The translations under genes were made by a program, and so were the position numbers. The notes under the pieces are model-generated. The model worked only from the letters and a program-made list of their open reading frames with translations. It was not told the origin of the DNA and ran no database searches. Shown here piece by piece: positions 21,481 through 33,277 of a stretch of 64,000 nucleotides of DNA. The stretch comes from Dendrophyllia cribrosa (lineage: Eukaryota; Cnidaria; Anthozoa; Scleractinia; Dendrophylliidae): NCBI GenBank assembly GCA_024195265.1, contig JAJLRJ010000004.1:3802159-3866158 (forward strand), in the 5' to 3' direction. Numbering within the stretch: position 1 is the stretch's first letter; each line of letters begins with the position of its first letter.

Positions 21481-24400
21481 AGGTTTGGCCGAAAATAATA
21501 AGTACGAAAGGACCGGACAAAGCATTATCCGACTCCCACTTTTCACATGTCTGCGCATCTTACTTACAAGAAAATAAATAAATACCGTTAAAAATATCAA
21601 GTTAATTTCCCTATACAGACCGGGCTTTTTTGGTCTCAGGGACCACGGGGGGATTCCCGCCCGCTCCGTTAGAAAAATGAAGCTAGGGTTACGAATCTTG
21701 GAGGGTTTATAGAACGTCCGAGACTCTCAAAGTCGAGATAACTCAATTGACAAGATGACGTCATATGACGTGTAAATTACGTCATCATTTCGAATGGTCG
21801 CCTTCTTAGGTCCTCCATCCTGGATTTTCATCATGTTAGAAAGGCCACAAAATTATGTCAATTCTTTACAATTGCCCCCCCCCCCCGACCATTGTTAAGT
21901 CTAAATTGCGTTAATTGCCCACCCTCCCCCCCCATCCACCGCTGTCTGATTATAGGCTTAAAAAATTAAATTTTAGTGCGAACATCTTGCTCGATATCTT
22001 CTCGATCCTTCCTACTGTACTGAGGCCTAGTTTTGTTGTCTTTCTAGTTATATCTATCGGACGACATTTCTACGATAAAAAGAGGGAGAGATCTGAATAT
22101 AATTTCCATTAGAATGTTCAAGCAAAAACAATAAGCAATAAGACAAAAGGTAATAAAGTTTAAATGAAAAGAAACGTAACCCTAAACTCTCAACAACGGT
22201 TTCTCTTCGTGGCCAGGGGATAACTAGATTTATTTATTTTTTTTTTTTGCATCACCGACAGCAGATTTCTAAAATTTGCTTCCTTAGTCTTTTTAACCTG
22301 TGACTACGCGCAAGCGTAATGAACGGGTTATCGGTAACGGTGGCTAATTCACTCACTCACTCGCTCCTTCCATCAGCTGTAAACTTAGTGACGTAATGCT
22401 TTGTTACGAATGCGTTTCGTAACAAGAACAACGTGAATCCAGTGATAACAATAACTAATTTGTTGTACACGAATATAAACAACAATAAACTTAAGATGTT
22501 TCGCATTTGGAGTCTTTAATACAACATTAAAATCGATCTAAAAGGATTTTCCAATCGAGACATGCGTTTTGATGCGTACATGTATCTACCTTGAAATAAT
22601 AAAATTTAGTCCTTATTTAGCGTGTGTTCCTCGATGGTCTAGTGGTCTAGCGCCCCGACTTGCAGTCGGGAAGCACGAGTTCAATCAAATTGTTTTTTTT
22701 TTCTTTCGGACTGGACATTATGAAAGTGATTTACTTTTTTTGCGTTCGTCAAAAATCCTTGCGTTTAATTAAAAAAGAAACATCGAACCGTGTCAGTGTG
22801 AAAACATAAGCTTACCGAATATTGCGTTACGTGTTAGCATTTCTTATTCACGGGTTGGCTCTTAGGAGCTTTTGATTTATATGCAGGAGCATTAAGTGCT
22901 TGTAAATAAACTTTCTCAGCAACCCACTCAAGTATTTTTATAACTATGTCCATGCGTTTGCAGGCAAAGAGGCATATTTCTAATTGTGCGATATCACTGC
23001 GATAACTCATTGCACGTGCCGAACGCTCCATCACAGATCGACTGCAAACCTTGGCTCGGCTCAACTTCCAGCAAGTTCGTGTATGTCATTTTTTCCATGT
23101 ATTCTGTTCCTCTTTTCCCTTATTTCATTTTCTTATTTCGTCACTATTTTGAAAATGGCATCAGCGAAACAAAGCGGCTGTGCTGTGCACTGATGCCTTA
23201 TGGTGTCTGTGGAACGTAGAGCGGAGAATGGATAAAAAAAGTGTCTCTGAAATGGAAAATAGTATAGATTGAAGCAAAGAGGGCATGCTTTTACCCATGA
23301 CAGGCTGTCTGTTTAGCTGTCTGTTTATGACATTAGATGGCGTATCCGAATGTCTTTCTTCATAACATTTGTTAATTGACGTTACGTTTCAGTCCATGCT
23401 ATTTTTTTAGTTTTCATAGGAATATGTGGATACCCCGTGATTATCCTTTGCTATATTTCATCTCCCTTTTATTACGGGCCAATATTTTTTATTCCACACT
23501 CTTCATGATAAGCATGTCATTAGAGGGTCTTTGGATGAATGATAACACCTGAGCAAATTCCATGCTGTTATTTATGTATTCAAAGCTTTAAACAAAGCAT
23601 TTTGAATGTGTTTTATCATCATCAAGTCCATTTCACAGTGTGTTTAGTCAGGCATTATCCATCTGCAAGTATATTTGCAGAATTTGTATGCATTGGGAGC
23701 TTCGAGAATGGAGCATGGAGCACCTTCTAACAACATTTCTAAAACTATCATTTTTATCTCTAACTTATATACCAAGTCAAGAGACTATCACGTATCATTT
23801 ATTGATCTTTTATTGCATCAACCATTAAAATTCCTCGATCCCTACTCAAAACTATAACATCGCTCCTCTTTTAATCACGTCCAGTTATTTGTGGTAGATT
23901 ATCGAACGATTACCAAATGCGCGCATGTTTTGCACAGCAAAGAGCCCTCCCTTATTTAAAAAACTCACAACTCTCATACACTTCTAGTGAGCTTCATATT
24001 GCTAAATTATCAAACAAACGTTTACCCTTTGTCAGTTTTCCGCGAAATATTTGCTCTTGTGAAATGTGTAGTTAATTGTGTTGTTTAGCACTTGATTCTA
24101 ACCTATTATCACGCCGGTCATGTTTTGTTTGGAGCATGACAAGGAACTGACATACTGCCATGTCCCACAAAAAGCCGTATAGAAAGCACGTAGTGAACTA
24201 ACATAGAATAGCATAAAAGCACTTTGAATTGTGGTCAACTGAATCATTGATTTCTTAAACAAAATGACTTTTGAAAGGATGTGAGTAAGTGTAATATTTG
24301 CTTACGACGCGCAGATGATTCACACAACTGTGCAGGTGAACTACAGCTGTAACTACACTACGCGGTTTTCGAGTCGAGAAACAATTGTTTATAGGCGTCT

Positions 24401-26501
24401 CTAATCGCATTCGGAGATCATTCTTACAAGATGAATGTCTGGATAGAAGCCGTTCTTTTGCTGCTTGGGATTTCAAGTTCTCAAGGTACCATAAAATATT
24501 ATTTCATTAATCTAGATTAACTGAGAATTTGAAGAGCCAATATTCTCACCTTGCTTTATTATTAGATTGTAATTGTTTCTTTCAAGATTTTGATGATGAT
24601 GTGTTAAAAACTAATAAAAGCAAAAAAAAAACATTTATTGTAAGATCGTGTAAAGAGATATTAAGGATGATCTGTTATAAAAGAAAGTATTAACATGATG
24701 AAATAAAACATGTTAGAAGAATTCAATTTAAGTAATGCTCCACATAAGAACGATAGCAAACTTCATTGTTCTGCGGCATTGGCTCTTTCCCACATAGAAT
24801 ATCTTTGATTTCAAGAATAGAGGAGGTGCTGATGGTTAATAATTATATTTCATTATAAAAATAAAGTAAATCCATTCGCGTCAAATAAATTTTAGGAAAT
24901 GTTCGTGCTTAATTAATCAGAATAGCAGAAGACAATAGCCAATAATTTTGCTTCTTTGATGAAGTTCCCCAAATACAATATCTTTTAAAAATTGCATGTT
25001 GTGCGATTGGTTCTCAAATTACTTGAAACCTTAAAAAAAATTAGACAAAATGCACCTTGAACCTTCACCTTTTAGCGGTTTTTGAGTCTAGGCCAATGAG
25101 ATCACTAGTTGTAACAATGAAAAAAGTTGACATTCCATCGTGCATTGCCGTTCAGCGCTATCCTTCTTATGCGGATCATTACTTAAAGTGAAAATCAAAG
25201 GCTCCTTGCGAGCCAAGCCGTGAATATGAAACAACCATCAGACCTTTTCCTATCCAAGGTGGATCCTTTTAGATTGTACATGTTATGACTACTTCCCTTA
25301 TGTTGCAGATCTACATACCAATATCTTTTACCAAAGAAGGACCTCTAAAACCTTAACCTTCGTGCGTAGCTAGTCTAAACACGAAGGAATGTGTTTACCA
25401 GCGAAAATGAAAATTACGGGACAAACTTACCTTTTCCGCCGGCCTTCATTATTAATGTCAGATATCCTTGCCAAACAATAATAACAAGTAAAAGAACCCC
25501 AAAGTTTTTCCAAACCGAAGTTTCAGCTCATCGAGCATTCGTAAACACAAAGACCGTAATGGCGGACTTGGTTTACTCCCATGTACTCCATGTATGCTAT
25601 TACCGAAGTGTAACATATCAACAATTTAATATAAATTTAATATAAAGTTTACGATGAGCGAGTGACTTTTCTTCAGTAACAGCGATAAGACGTATTCACG
25701 ACTTAAAAATGAGGTTTGTATGACTTACTTTTAATGCACCTATCTGTTCATAATTGCTTTTCCCCTTAATAGTCGATTAACAAGTCTTAAATCATATTGA
25801 TCACGCGGATATGTACTTTGTAATCCGAAATTCATGCCCCCTTTTTTCTCTTTCTTCCATAAGTTGTGGAGTTAAACCATTTTCAGCTAGAGTTGTAAAT
25901 GGGGAAGATGCCTCGCCACACTCCTGGCCCTGGTAGATTTCTCTCAGAGTCAACGGTCGCCACATTTGTGGAGGATCACTGATCAAGAACGACTGGGTCG
26001 TAACAGCGGCTCACTGTGTGGATAGAAACCCGAATCCGAGTGGTTACACTGTTGTTGTGGGTACGTATTCCAACCTTAAGCAATGTTCAGCAAATGCATA
26101 GCCATAACTTTCTGACTAAAGGTGTAAGAGCCATTGCAGTTGAAGATTGCACGTAGGTTGTTGTACCATTCTGTATTCTTTTTCTGTTTTTAAACCTAAT
26201 TATCCTTACCTGGTTGTTCGTTTCAAGGCCTTTTCGAGGTAAGGTCAAAATATTTTCCGACCTTACTGAATTGCTGAATCCAATGTTCTCGTTGTGTGTT
26301 AACACAATCATTATTAAAAATAATTACTAAAATTAAAATAATGATTTAACCTTCGGTCATACAATGGTGATGGCCATTTTAGATGACGTCACAGACCCCC
26401 AGCCAGCGCCACAACCCATAATATTCACCTTATCTTGTAGAGCACATCGCGGACTATCTAGTAGATGTAAAATATTTCCGAAATATTGCAACAACGCAAA
26501 A

Positions 26502-26554
<53 letters not shown>
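21463..26554 (+). repeat. Tandem segmental duplication, unit 2 (carries gene C exons 1-2)
   Basis: It is nearly identical to 15927-21052 across the promoter, exon 1, intron 1, exon 2 and the start of intron 2. Differences include small indels, for example an extra GCCGG near 25438 and a loss near 23847, and a nonsense change in exon 2. It continues into gene C exons 3-8, which unit 1 lacks. Confidence 0.92.
22295..22856. mobile_element. Short-TIR repeat with tRNA-like segment (unit 2 copy)
   Basis: This is the duplicate of 16767-17333. The tRNA-like part is 22626-22692 and has the better-paired anticodon stem (CCCGA/TCGGG). Confidence 0.65.
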
Positions 26555-26555
<1 letters not shown>

Positions 26556-26559
<4 letters not shown>

Positions 26560-26664
26560 GTACATATTTTTAGTGTAGTTGTACAGTATTTACTTCTGTT
26601 TCTATACGGCTTTCATGTAAAGAAGTTATGTAACTTATGAAATTACCGTATTCAAATAAAAGTG

Positions 26665-26700
<36 letters not shown>

Positions 26701-26705
26701 TCTCC

Positions 26706-26741
<36 letters not shown>

Positions 26742-26745
26742 ATAC
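26556..26745. mobile_element. LINE-like 3' tail with (AATC)n and (CT)n
   Basis: After the (CT)n array comes a short AT-rich stretch with AATAAAAGTGAATCAATC, then AATC repeats (26668-26700) and a second CT tract. LINEs of the CR1/L2 type often end in such short tandem repeats. It sits in gene C intron 2, 35 bp before the exon 3 acceptor. Confidence 0.5.
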
Positions 26746-28073
26746 ATATATGCATTCAGATAATTTATGTTTTATATAGGGGCCCATAGTCGGACTGGGA
26801 CAACTTTCGTTCAGTAGACGTTCGGATTGAAAAAGCTGTTCAAACATGAGGGTTTGACATGCAACAACTCCGTAATGACGTTGCCCTTCTTCAACTTGAC
26901 GGCTCCATTTCAGCGAGTGCACAAGTGAACACCGTATGTTTGCCAAGCTCGGGAAGCAGGGTACCTGCTGGGACACAATGCTATATCACAGGTAAATAGA
27001 AATGGAGTTTACCACAATTAAGTGGGCCGGTGCGATATATGATACATGCCCAATTCATGACGACGTGCCCACTTCATGCATTACTTCATCCAGTTCTCTC
27101 TCATTTCATACAATGTATATTTATGTCACGCTACGGGAAGACATGTTTTCTAATATCGTTTGTGGTTTATATCTCGTTAATGCGCAAGCGTAAACGAGAT
27201 ATAGCATACGGCTACATATGTGGAATTAGTCACTCCAGGTCCCTCAACCATTATGTTTTTATTCTGGGGGGTACTTCTTTATATAAGCTATATAACGGCG
27301 CCAAAGGATATGGGGTAAGTGATTCAAGAAGCGAGCCGCACACCTCCACACAAATTTTCGTACCCCCGGGCTATTAATTGTTAAACTCCCCAGTATTGTC
27401 TCGTTTCAGACTGCTATGAACATTTATGTCACACTAAGATGTTTTCTTATTTGTAAAAAGATTACGCTTATTTTTAAACTGCAAATGGAAATAAAACTGC
27501 AAGTTAACATTTATCAGTTAAGTGTTTTTACTTTCGCTCTTTGATATAGGCTTATTCGCGCAACTTGCTGTCCGCTGATAACAAAGTCATGAAGCGCCGA
27601 AAGCGTGGATTCTCGCGCGTGTCTGCTTGCGAATTTAATATGTAATGTTTCGTTTTAGACAATGTGCCATTTATGTCACGTTTAGATGTTTTAAATACGC
27701 TAGAAATAGTTTTTGTAAAGTCGCGATTCGATGCGATAATTGATTTTTTGTCCATATATCAAGAACATACCGCTGTAGCGATATTAGAGTATTTATTGTA
27801 TTCTTTAATAGACTAAGTTAGTACAAGTATTTCCGGCTTTGAGCGTATATTTCTTCTCCGAAGCAGGGACATTGGGTGTTGTTCTATTTTGGAATATTGA
27901 ATCATTGCCATTATTAGATTTAGGTAACTACATGCTTTGACGGCTGATGCTGATAAAAAATTACGGTTTGATTATGCAATAGTATGGAAGAGAAGTAATG
28001 ATTTTACTGACTTAGCTAACTAAAGTTTATCATCGGGTATATCACGAACTCACAATTGACTGTCTATCCATAT

Positions 28074-28240
28074 GGCTTGGTAGCTCAGTGGATAGAGCAT
28101 TGCACCGGTATCGCAAGGTCATGGGTTCGAATCCTGAATTTTTTTTCAGGTTGCTTTTCAACTGCTTAAGTTGATAGCGCACTGTGAGGATCAAATTTCA
28201 GTCAGAAAGTTTTAATTTGGTGGAATTCACTCTATAATTA
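28074..28240 (+). mobile_element. tRNA-derived SINE in gene C intron 3
   Basis: It has an A box TAGCTCAGTGG (28081-28091) and a perfect B box GGTTCGAATCC (28124-28134), followed by TGAATTTTTTTTCAGG and an unrelated tail. The head looks like a tRNA, but position 33 of the anticodon loop is C rather than T and the acceptor 3' half is missing. This is the classic layout of a tRNA-headed SINE. The 3' end is approximate. Confidence 0.65.
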
Positions 28241-29271
28241 CATTTGTTTACAAGTCAAATTATGTTTACCGTGAATTGAATTACAAGCAAGCATTTCAAC
28301 AAGCCATTTCAGCTACACGATTAAAAAACATTGGTACTATTAGGGACTATGTTGACAGGTCTGAAATGCCTCCTGTGGGTTTCGTAGTGTTGTGTACTAG
28401 ACCTTCAGGGCGAGAGTTTCTTTGTCTTTGTTGCAAGATAAGTAGTAGCCGCTTAAGTTTGGTTTCTTGCGGCCTCTAAAATTAACCTTGCCTTGTTTCG
28501 TATTAACGAGATGGCTCTCAGAGCCCATAGCTTGAAACACAATTTGCTTTATTTGAACTAGTCCGCGATCCCCTTAGTCTAAAAACAAGGAGCAAACGGC
28601 CCGCTTGTGAAGTCGTAACCGGCTACTTGTTTTTCTTTAAGATCAGTGTGACTGCAACTAAAATCGCACAAACAAACAAAACAAAATTAACGAATCGAAA
28701 CTGTAATTTGCAGGCTGGGGACAAACAGTCGGTGGAGGTAATGCTGCAGACACTCTCCAGCAGGCCATGCTGCCTGTTGCTGCACACAGCGACTGCAGCC
28801 GAGTAAATGGTCAGTTGGTCCCGGTTGATGAGCGATCCATGGTGTGTGCTGGTGGTCAAGGGAAAGGTGGATGCCAGGTAAACAAAGATAGAAATAAATA
28901 ACTTTCTGATTTTATAATTTTGTAATTAGTTTCTTTGGACGGTCAATTATTAAATTGCCATCGATGCTAAAAGCAGTTTACAATATACTTTGATGAATAT
29001 TATTAGGGAGACAGCGGAGGTCCATTTGTCTGCAATGAAGGCGGCAGATATGTTTTGCGCGGAGCCGTAAGCTGGGGACATTCCATGTGCAGGACTGATC
29101 ATTACACAGTGTTCGCTGGAGTGAGCAGTTTTATTGATTGGATAAACGACAAAATGTCAGGTAGGTATATGCGCTTATTGACTCAGTTAATAAAATAGCC
29201 CTGTCCCCGTCGAACCACAACAAAATCAAATCGGTCATAGCTTTATTTGCTAAATGTAGCAGTGAAGTACA

Positions 29272-29312
29272 TGTATGTATGTATGTATGTATGTATCTAT
29301 GTATGTATGTAT
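29272..29312. repeat. (GTAT)n microsatellite, gene C intron 5
   Basis: Ten or so GTAT repeats with one CTAT variant. Confidence 0.85.
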
Positions 29313-30044
29313 GATATTAAAGCTTTTGCCTTTTGCCAATAAGAAGCTGATGTTTTCATCTATCAGATAGTAAAACTGATGTGTTCTTCATTTAGTGGTA
29401 ATTGGAAGGGGGAGGGGGCGGAGAGGGAGACAAAAAACGTCCTAAATATAGACAGTAGGGACTTGAAGGCAAAATGAAATGCTGACTTATATCCTTCTAT
29501 TCGTCCCGACTCAAAAACTAAAAACCAATTCCACTAACATCGAATTAACGTAACTTTTCGGTAGGTGGAGGAGGTGGTGGAGGAGGTGGAGGTAAGTTTG
29601 AGATTCCGTGTTTTCCTTTCCACTAATAAAGTACATATATAGATAAGATGCTGACCAAATCCTAGTTAAATCAGTGTCTAAAGTTGCCCAAAAATCGTTT
29701 TGGACGCCGCCATTTTTTAAGCATCCCTGGCCTTGAAATATGACGTCATCTCGTCCAACTCGAAGTGAGCTGTTAACCGATTAAGAGATTTGTCGAACGT
29801 CTCTGCCCCATTTCTTTTTCGGCCCTTCAATAATTTCTCTTTCTGCCGCAGATCATTTCATGCGTCGATCTGTTCAGTTAGCCTCTCCGAGAAGAAGGGC
29901 TGGACGCGTGGGCCTAACGATCCTGTCTGTGCCGTAAATTCAAAATTTAATTTTATGCATCGCTACTGGTCACCGGATATGTCAAACACACGTGATGTAG
30001 CTCCAGATCTTGTCAAAATGTATATATGTATATAAGTGTAAAAT

Positions 30045-30893
30045 ACAGTGAGCTTCATCCACAGCAATGAGGCACAATCTCTCTTCATAGACTTCACTCG
30101 ACATCATCTTCCTCCATCGATCAGAACACAAAAATGACTCCGGTGATCCAAAGACGTTATCGCAGTCTCCCCTTTCAACGGCTTTTTTCGCCTCCTCGTC
30201 CTTTTGATCTTAGCAAATAAACTCGGCAGCAATGCCTATTGATTTTAAGAATTTTACTTGATCTTCCATTAGCGAAGTTAGGGGTGAAATAACGACAGCA
30301 ATGGACTTAGAGGGACACTTTCACCTATTTTTAGTATCACCTTGAAAAGCCAAAAAAAAAATATTTGTTTCAATGGAAACCTTAAAATAATGGTTCAGTT
30401 TTGTTAACAAATACTCTGTTAGTGCACAGAAACTAGTATTCGTTATCTTTAGCCGCGGATGGCCAGGATGGAAATGGATTGCAACTTTAAAAAATTGGCC
30501 AATATTTTCAAGTTCCTCCCAAGAGTCCTGGAAAAATCGCAGAAAAACGTATTATGGTTTGTTCTTCCTTGAAGAAATCGCTTGATATTATCTTCTTGGT
30601 GCTCTAAAAGCAATTTTATGTTTGAGCAAAGGTACTTTGTCATATATTTAGTGTATGTTGACCAAAACACAGCAAAATCTGCGTGACAATGCCCTTTTAA
30701 AACTCGTCCCTTACACAATATCGAAAATCATCGGTGCGGATTGGAAAATAAGGGACTTTCCTGATTCCGTAGGTTGAATAACGAACAAATTTCCACTTCA
30801 ACCAGCTTTTCGTTGTAAAACTTTCAAAATTTCAAGTGTAAATCTCTCTACAACACGAGCGCACGCCAAATCAAACAACTTCTTCGCATCCGC
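30045..30893 (-). pseudogene. RecQ-like DNA helicase fragment, split by a MITE
   Basis: On the minus strand an ATG at 30893 opens MADAKKLFDLACARVVERF, then a Walker A region (QPTESGKSLIFQSAPM; usual GSGKS, here ESGKS). After a 386-bp insertion it continues with SPLTSLMEDQVKFLKSIG (motif Ia), NVFGSPESFL and VDEAH (motif II, 30048-30059). Three in-frame stops (after KAG, after FDIV and after FIC) and a break right after DEAH show that it is dead. Removing the MITE with one TTAA keeps the frame. RecQ-like helicase genes are numerous in coral genomes. The fragment sits antisense in gene C intron 6. Confidence 0.8.
30311..30696 (+). mobile_element. MITE of the TTAA-flanked family (copy 2), inside the RecQ fossil
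   Basis: It is flanked by TTAG (30307-30310, a decayed TTAA) and TTAA (30697-30700). The ends AGGGACACTTTCACC and, inverted, AAGGGCATTGTCACG are imperfect TIRs. The internal GATGGCCAGGATGGAAATGG block at 30459 matches copy 1 at 6224. Confidence 0.75.
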
Positions 30894-31984
30894 CATTTTG
30901 AAATTATGCCTAGTAAAATAACTTATTCGCCTGCTCGATTTGAGCAGGCTAGCTTCTGATTGGAGGAAATTAACAATAGCAAGTTCACGCGTCCAGCCAT
31001 CTTTTCGGGGGAGGAGCGCGGGCTCGTTTCCCGAACAGCGGCTGGTAGTCGAGCCTAGTCAAAATGTGCTAAGAACAAAAACTTGACACAAAAACTTGAC
31101 TTGTCTACAAGGTGAGCATTTCACACACATCGGGTACATTATTCCCTTTTTATGGTTTTAATGTAAACACTGAGGTATTTTAAAATCATAAGTCCGTGTG
31201 TCAAATTTCATTTTTTATTTTTTTTTATCCAATCCTCGATTGTTTTGCATGTGCATTGTGCCATGATTATAACTTCTAGCCTACGTTATCAAGAGCTGTT
31301 GGAAATTAAACAGAAATGTAATTATTTCATTAAATATAGAGTGTCAAGACAGTTCTCCACAATGCCCGTTCTATGTGGCATACTGCCGTTATGATAACAT
31401 CAGGAGAGCCTGTCCTAAGACATGCGGTGGCTGTAAGTAATATCATCAAGCACAACATATATAATATAATATTACATTCACGGTACTCATGACAAGTTAC
31501 GTTCGCATTGAACCTTTCCAACCCTCATTTGCTAGTAATGCAGTTACCAAACCAAAAAAGGGTCGATTCAACCCTGTATCGACGAACCTGTACTTGAAAT
31601 GTATGTAGGATGAAGCCTACAACTTTTTGTTGGCCTAAATCCCTGGATTAATAGACACATTTTACGCCATTATATCCTTTCTATCTGTAATTAATATCCA
31701 TATACTGAAAGCCAATAGTTTGGTTACCATTTTATATGCTGATCTCTAAAATCAAATATATTATTGCTATTGCATGAATACGATTTTAAAAGAGTTGTGT
31801 GAGAATTAATATTGGCTTTGCAGACTGGCATCCAATACCAAGTACTTATTATACTTTACATGTAAACTCATACGTCTAGCTGTTATAAGTATTTTTATCA
31901 ACGATAAAGATTATTTATTACATTAAGATATTTTTCTCATTATACATCAGTATTTTATTATTTTCTACTCTTACAGGCTTTTGA

Positions 31985-33113
31985 AGATAAAGGCCAAGCT
32001 TATAATGAAAACATTTCATTGTAGAACGTGGAGGCAATAAAGCATATCAAATTAACTATTTGTTTGTTTGGTTTTATTTGGAAAGGGGAGGGAGTGGAGG
32101 AGATTTGAGTTTGGTTAGCTGGGGGGTTGTTTTTAAGTATACTATTCTTGAAAGCTCCCTCTGCGCGATATAGTTTGACCGATTCCAACGTCCCAGTCAG
32201 TTTATTCTTGTCTCGCGTCGTAGCTAATTTCCCAGCGACAGTATGTACTAAAAACGGATGAAAAGGTAACAAATATTTTGAGAAAATAGCTGGTGTCTAA
32301 CGTGTTAAGATTGCTTGTGAAGGCTATTGTGCCTCCAGATTTCTCTAACTCAAGATCGGAAAAAGTTTCCATTTTCCCTGGGACTGATGATGCGACTGCA
32401 GCAACTTTTTTATGGATGATATGTTGCGATTCAAACTTTTCTTTGGTTTGAAAATTTTCAAATCAGTTTAACTTATATTTTCCTTTGTCTCAGATTCATT
32501 ATCATACATATTCTGAGACAGAGGAAACCCAAAATCAAACTGGTTTAAAAAAAAAAAAACATGTTTATACCAAAGACAAATTTAAGCCAAAAGATATATA
32601 TTGCAACCGGTTAAATCCGTTAAATTAAAAAAAAGAAAAGTGTTGTAGTATAAGCAGCTTTACCAGCTACACAAATCCATGTCATGGTTTTCTGCGGTCT
32701 AGCCACTTGGTGAAGTGCAAAACAAATTACTGCGGAATGTAATAAGGCCAGCTGACAGCTGTATGTATAGTTATGACGGTGAGAATTTGGTGTTTAAATA
32801 TAAACTGTAATTTAATATATCAGTTGTCAGGTATATGTTTAACTCTCTATTTATCCTATAATTTCAGTGCCTATCGATAAAACAGGCTAAAAAACTCCGC
32901 TGCTGTGGCAATGTTGTTAATTTCTTTGTTATTTTAGGCATTGATAGTCCCATTTCTTAAGGTGCCAAGTTTTAGCAAAGAAAAAATAATGTCCGGCTTA
33001 AAAATGAAAAATCGAAAACAAAGCAATACCAAATGATCACGATAAGCTGTCAAATGAAAACATGAATTTAGTTTAACTTTAAGAATAAGAAAGCACCGCC
33101 GACGTCTGTTGTG
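31985..33113. other. Gene C 3' flank and C-D intergenic region
   Basis: An AATAAA at 32036-32041 is the likely gene C polyadenylation signal. A short hairpin (CTTTGTCTCAGA with its inverse, about 32483-32530) is visible. Nothing else is recognised before the gene D promoter. Confidence 0.55.
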
Positions 33114-33240
33114 GGCATCTGAATCATCAACTCTTTAGAAGCCAACATTTAAAAAAGATTAAAAATATTTGAAAGTGGCTACCTTATTTGAATATTATAG
33201 TCCAGGTGATAGGCAACTAAATCAACACTGCCATCTTTAA
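33114..33240 (+). promoter_or_regulatory. Gene D promoter module
   Basis: It contains GCATCTGAATCATCAA (33114) and ATAGTCCAGGTGATAGGCAA (33197), blocks shared with the orphan copy at 7635 and, for the second block, with gene A. It lies about 40-160 bp upstream of the gene D start. The TATA position carries CTTTAAATC rather than TATAAAA. Confidence 0.55.
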
Positions 33241-33277
33241 ATCCGATTTTCTAAACATTGGAAATCATTGATTCAAG

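Larger units (their letters stand above)
24431..31984 (+). pseudogene. Gene C: broken protease-ShK gene
   Basis: Eight exons can be placed: 24431-24485, 25864-26060 (or from 25872), 26780-26991, 28714-28877, 29007-29160, 29565-29591, 31340-31432, 31977-31984. Lesions: exon 2 has TAG at 25934-25936 where gene B has CAG; exon 3 has TAG at 26815-26817 and is one base short (212 against 213 nt; shift near 26851-26870); the exon 2 acceptor is one base short, as in B. Exons 4 and 5 (with GDSGGP), a 9-Gly linker, a six-Cys ShK and the terminal exon look intact with good splice sites. The signal peptide has Glu where B has Gly. This is a recent pseudogene whose 3' half is still well preserved. Confidence 0.85.

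Noticed and set aside
28081..28134. Functional tRNA gene
   Set aside because: A and B boxes are good, but the acceptor stem is not closed and position 33 is C. A tRNA-derived SINE fits better.
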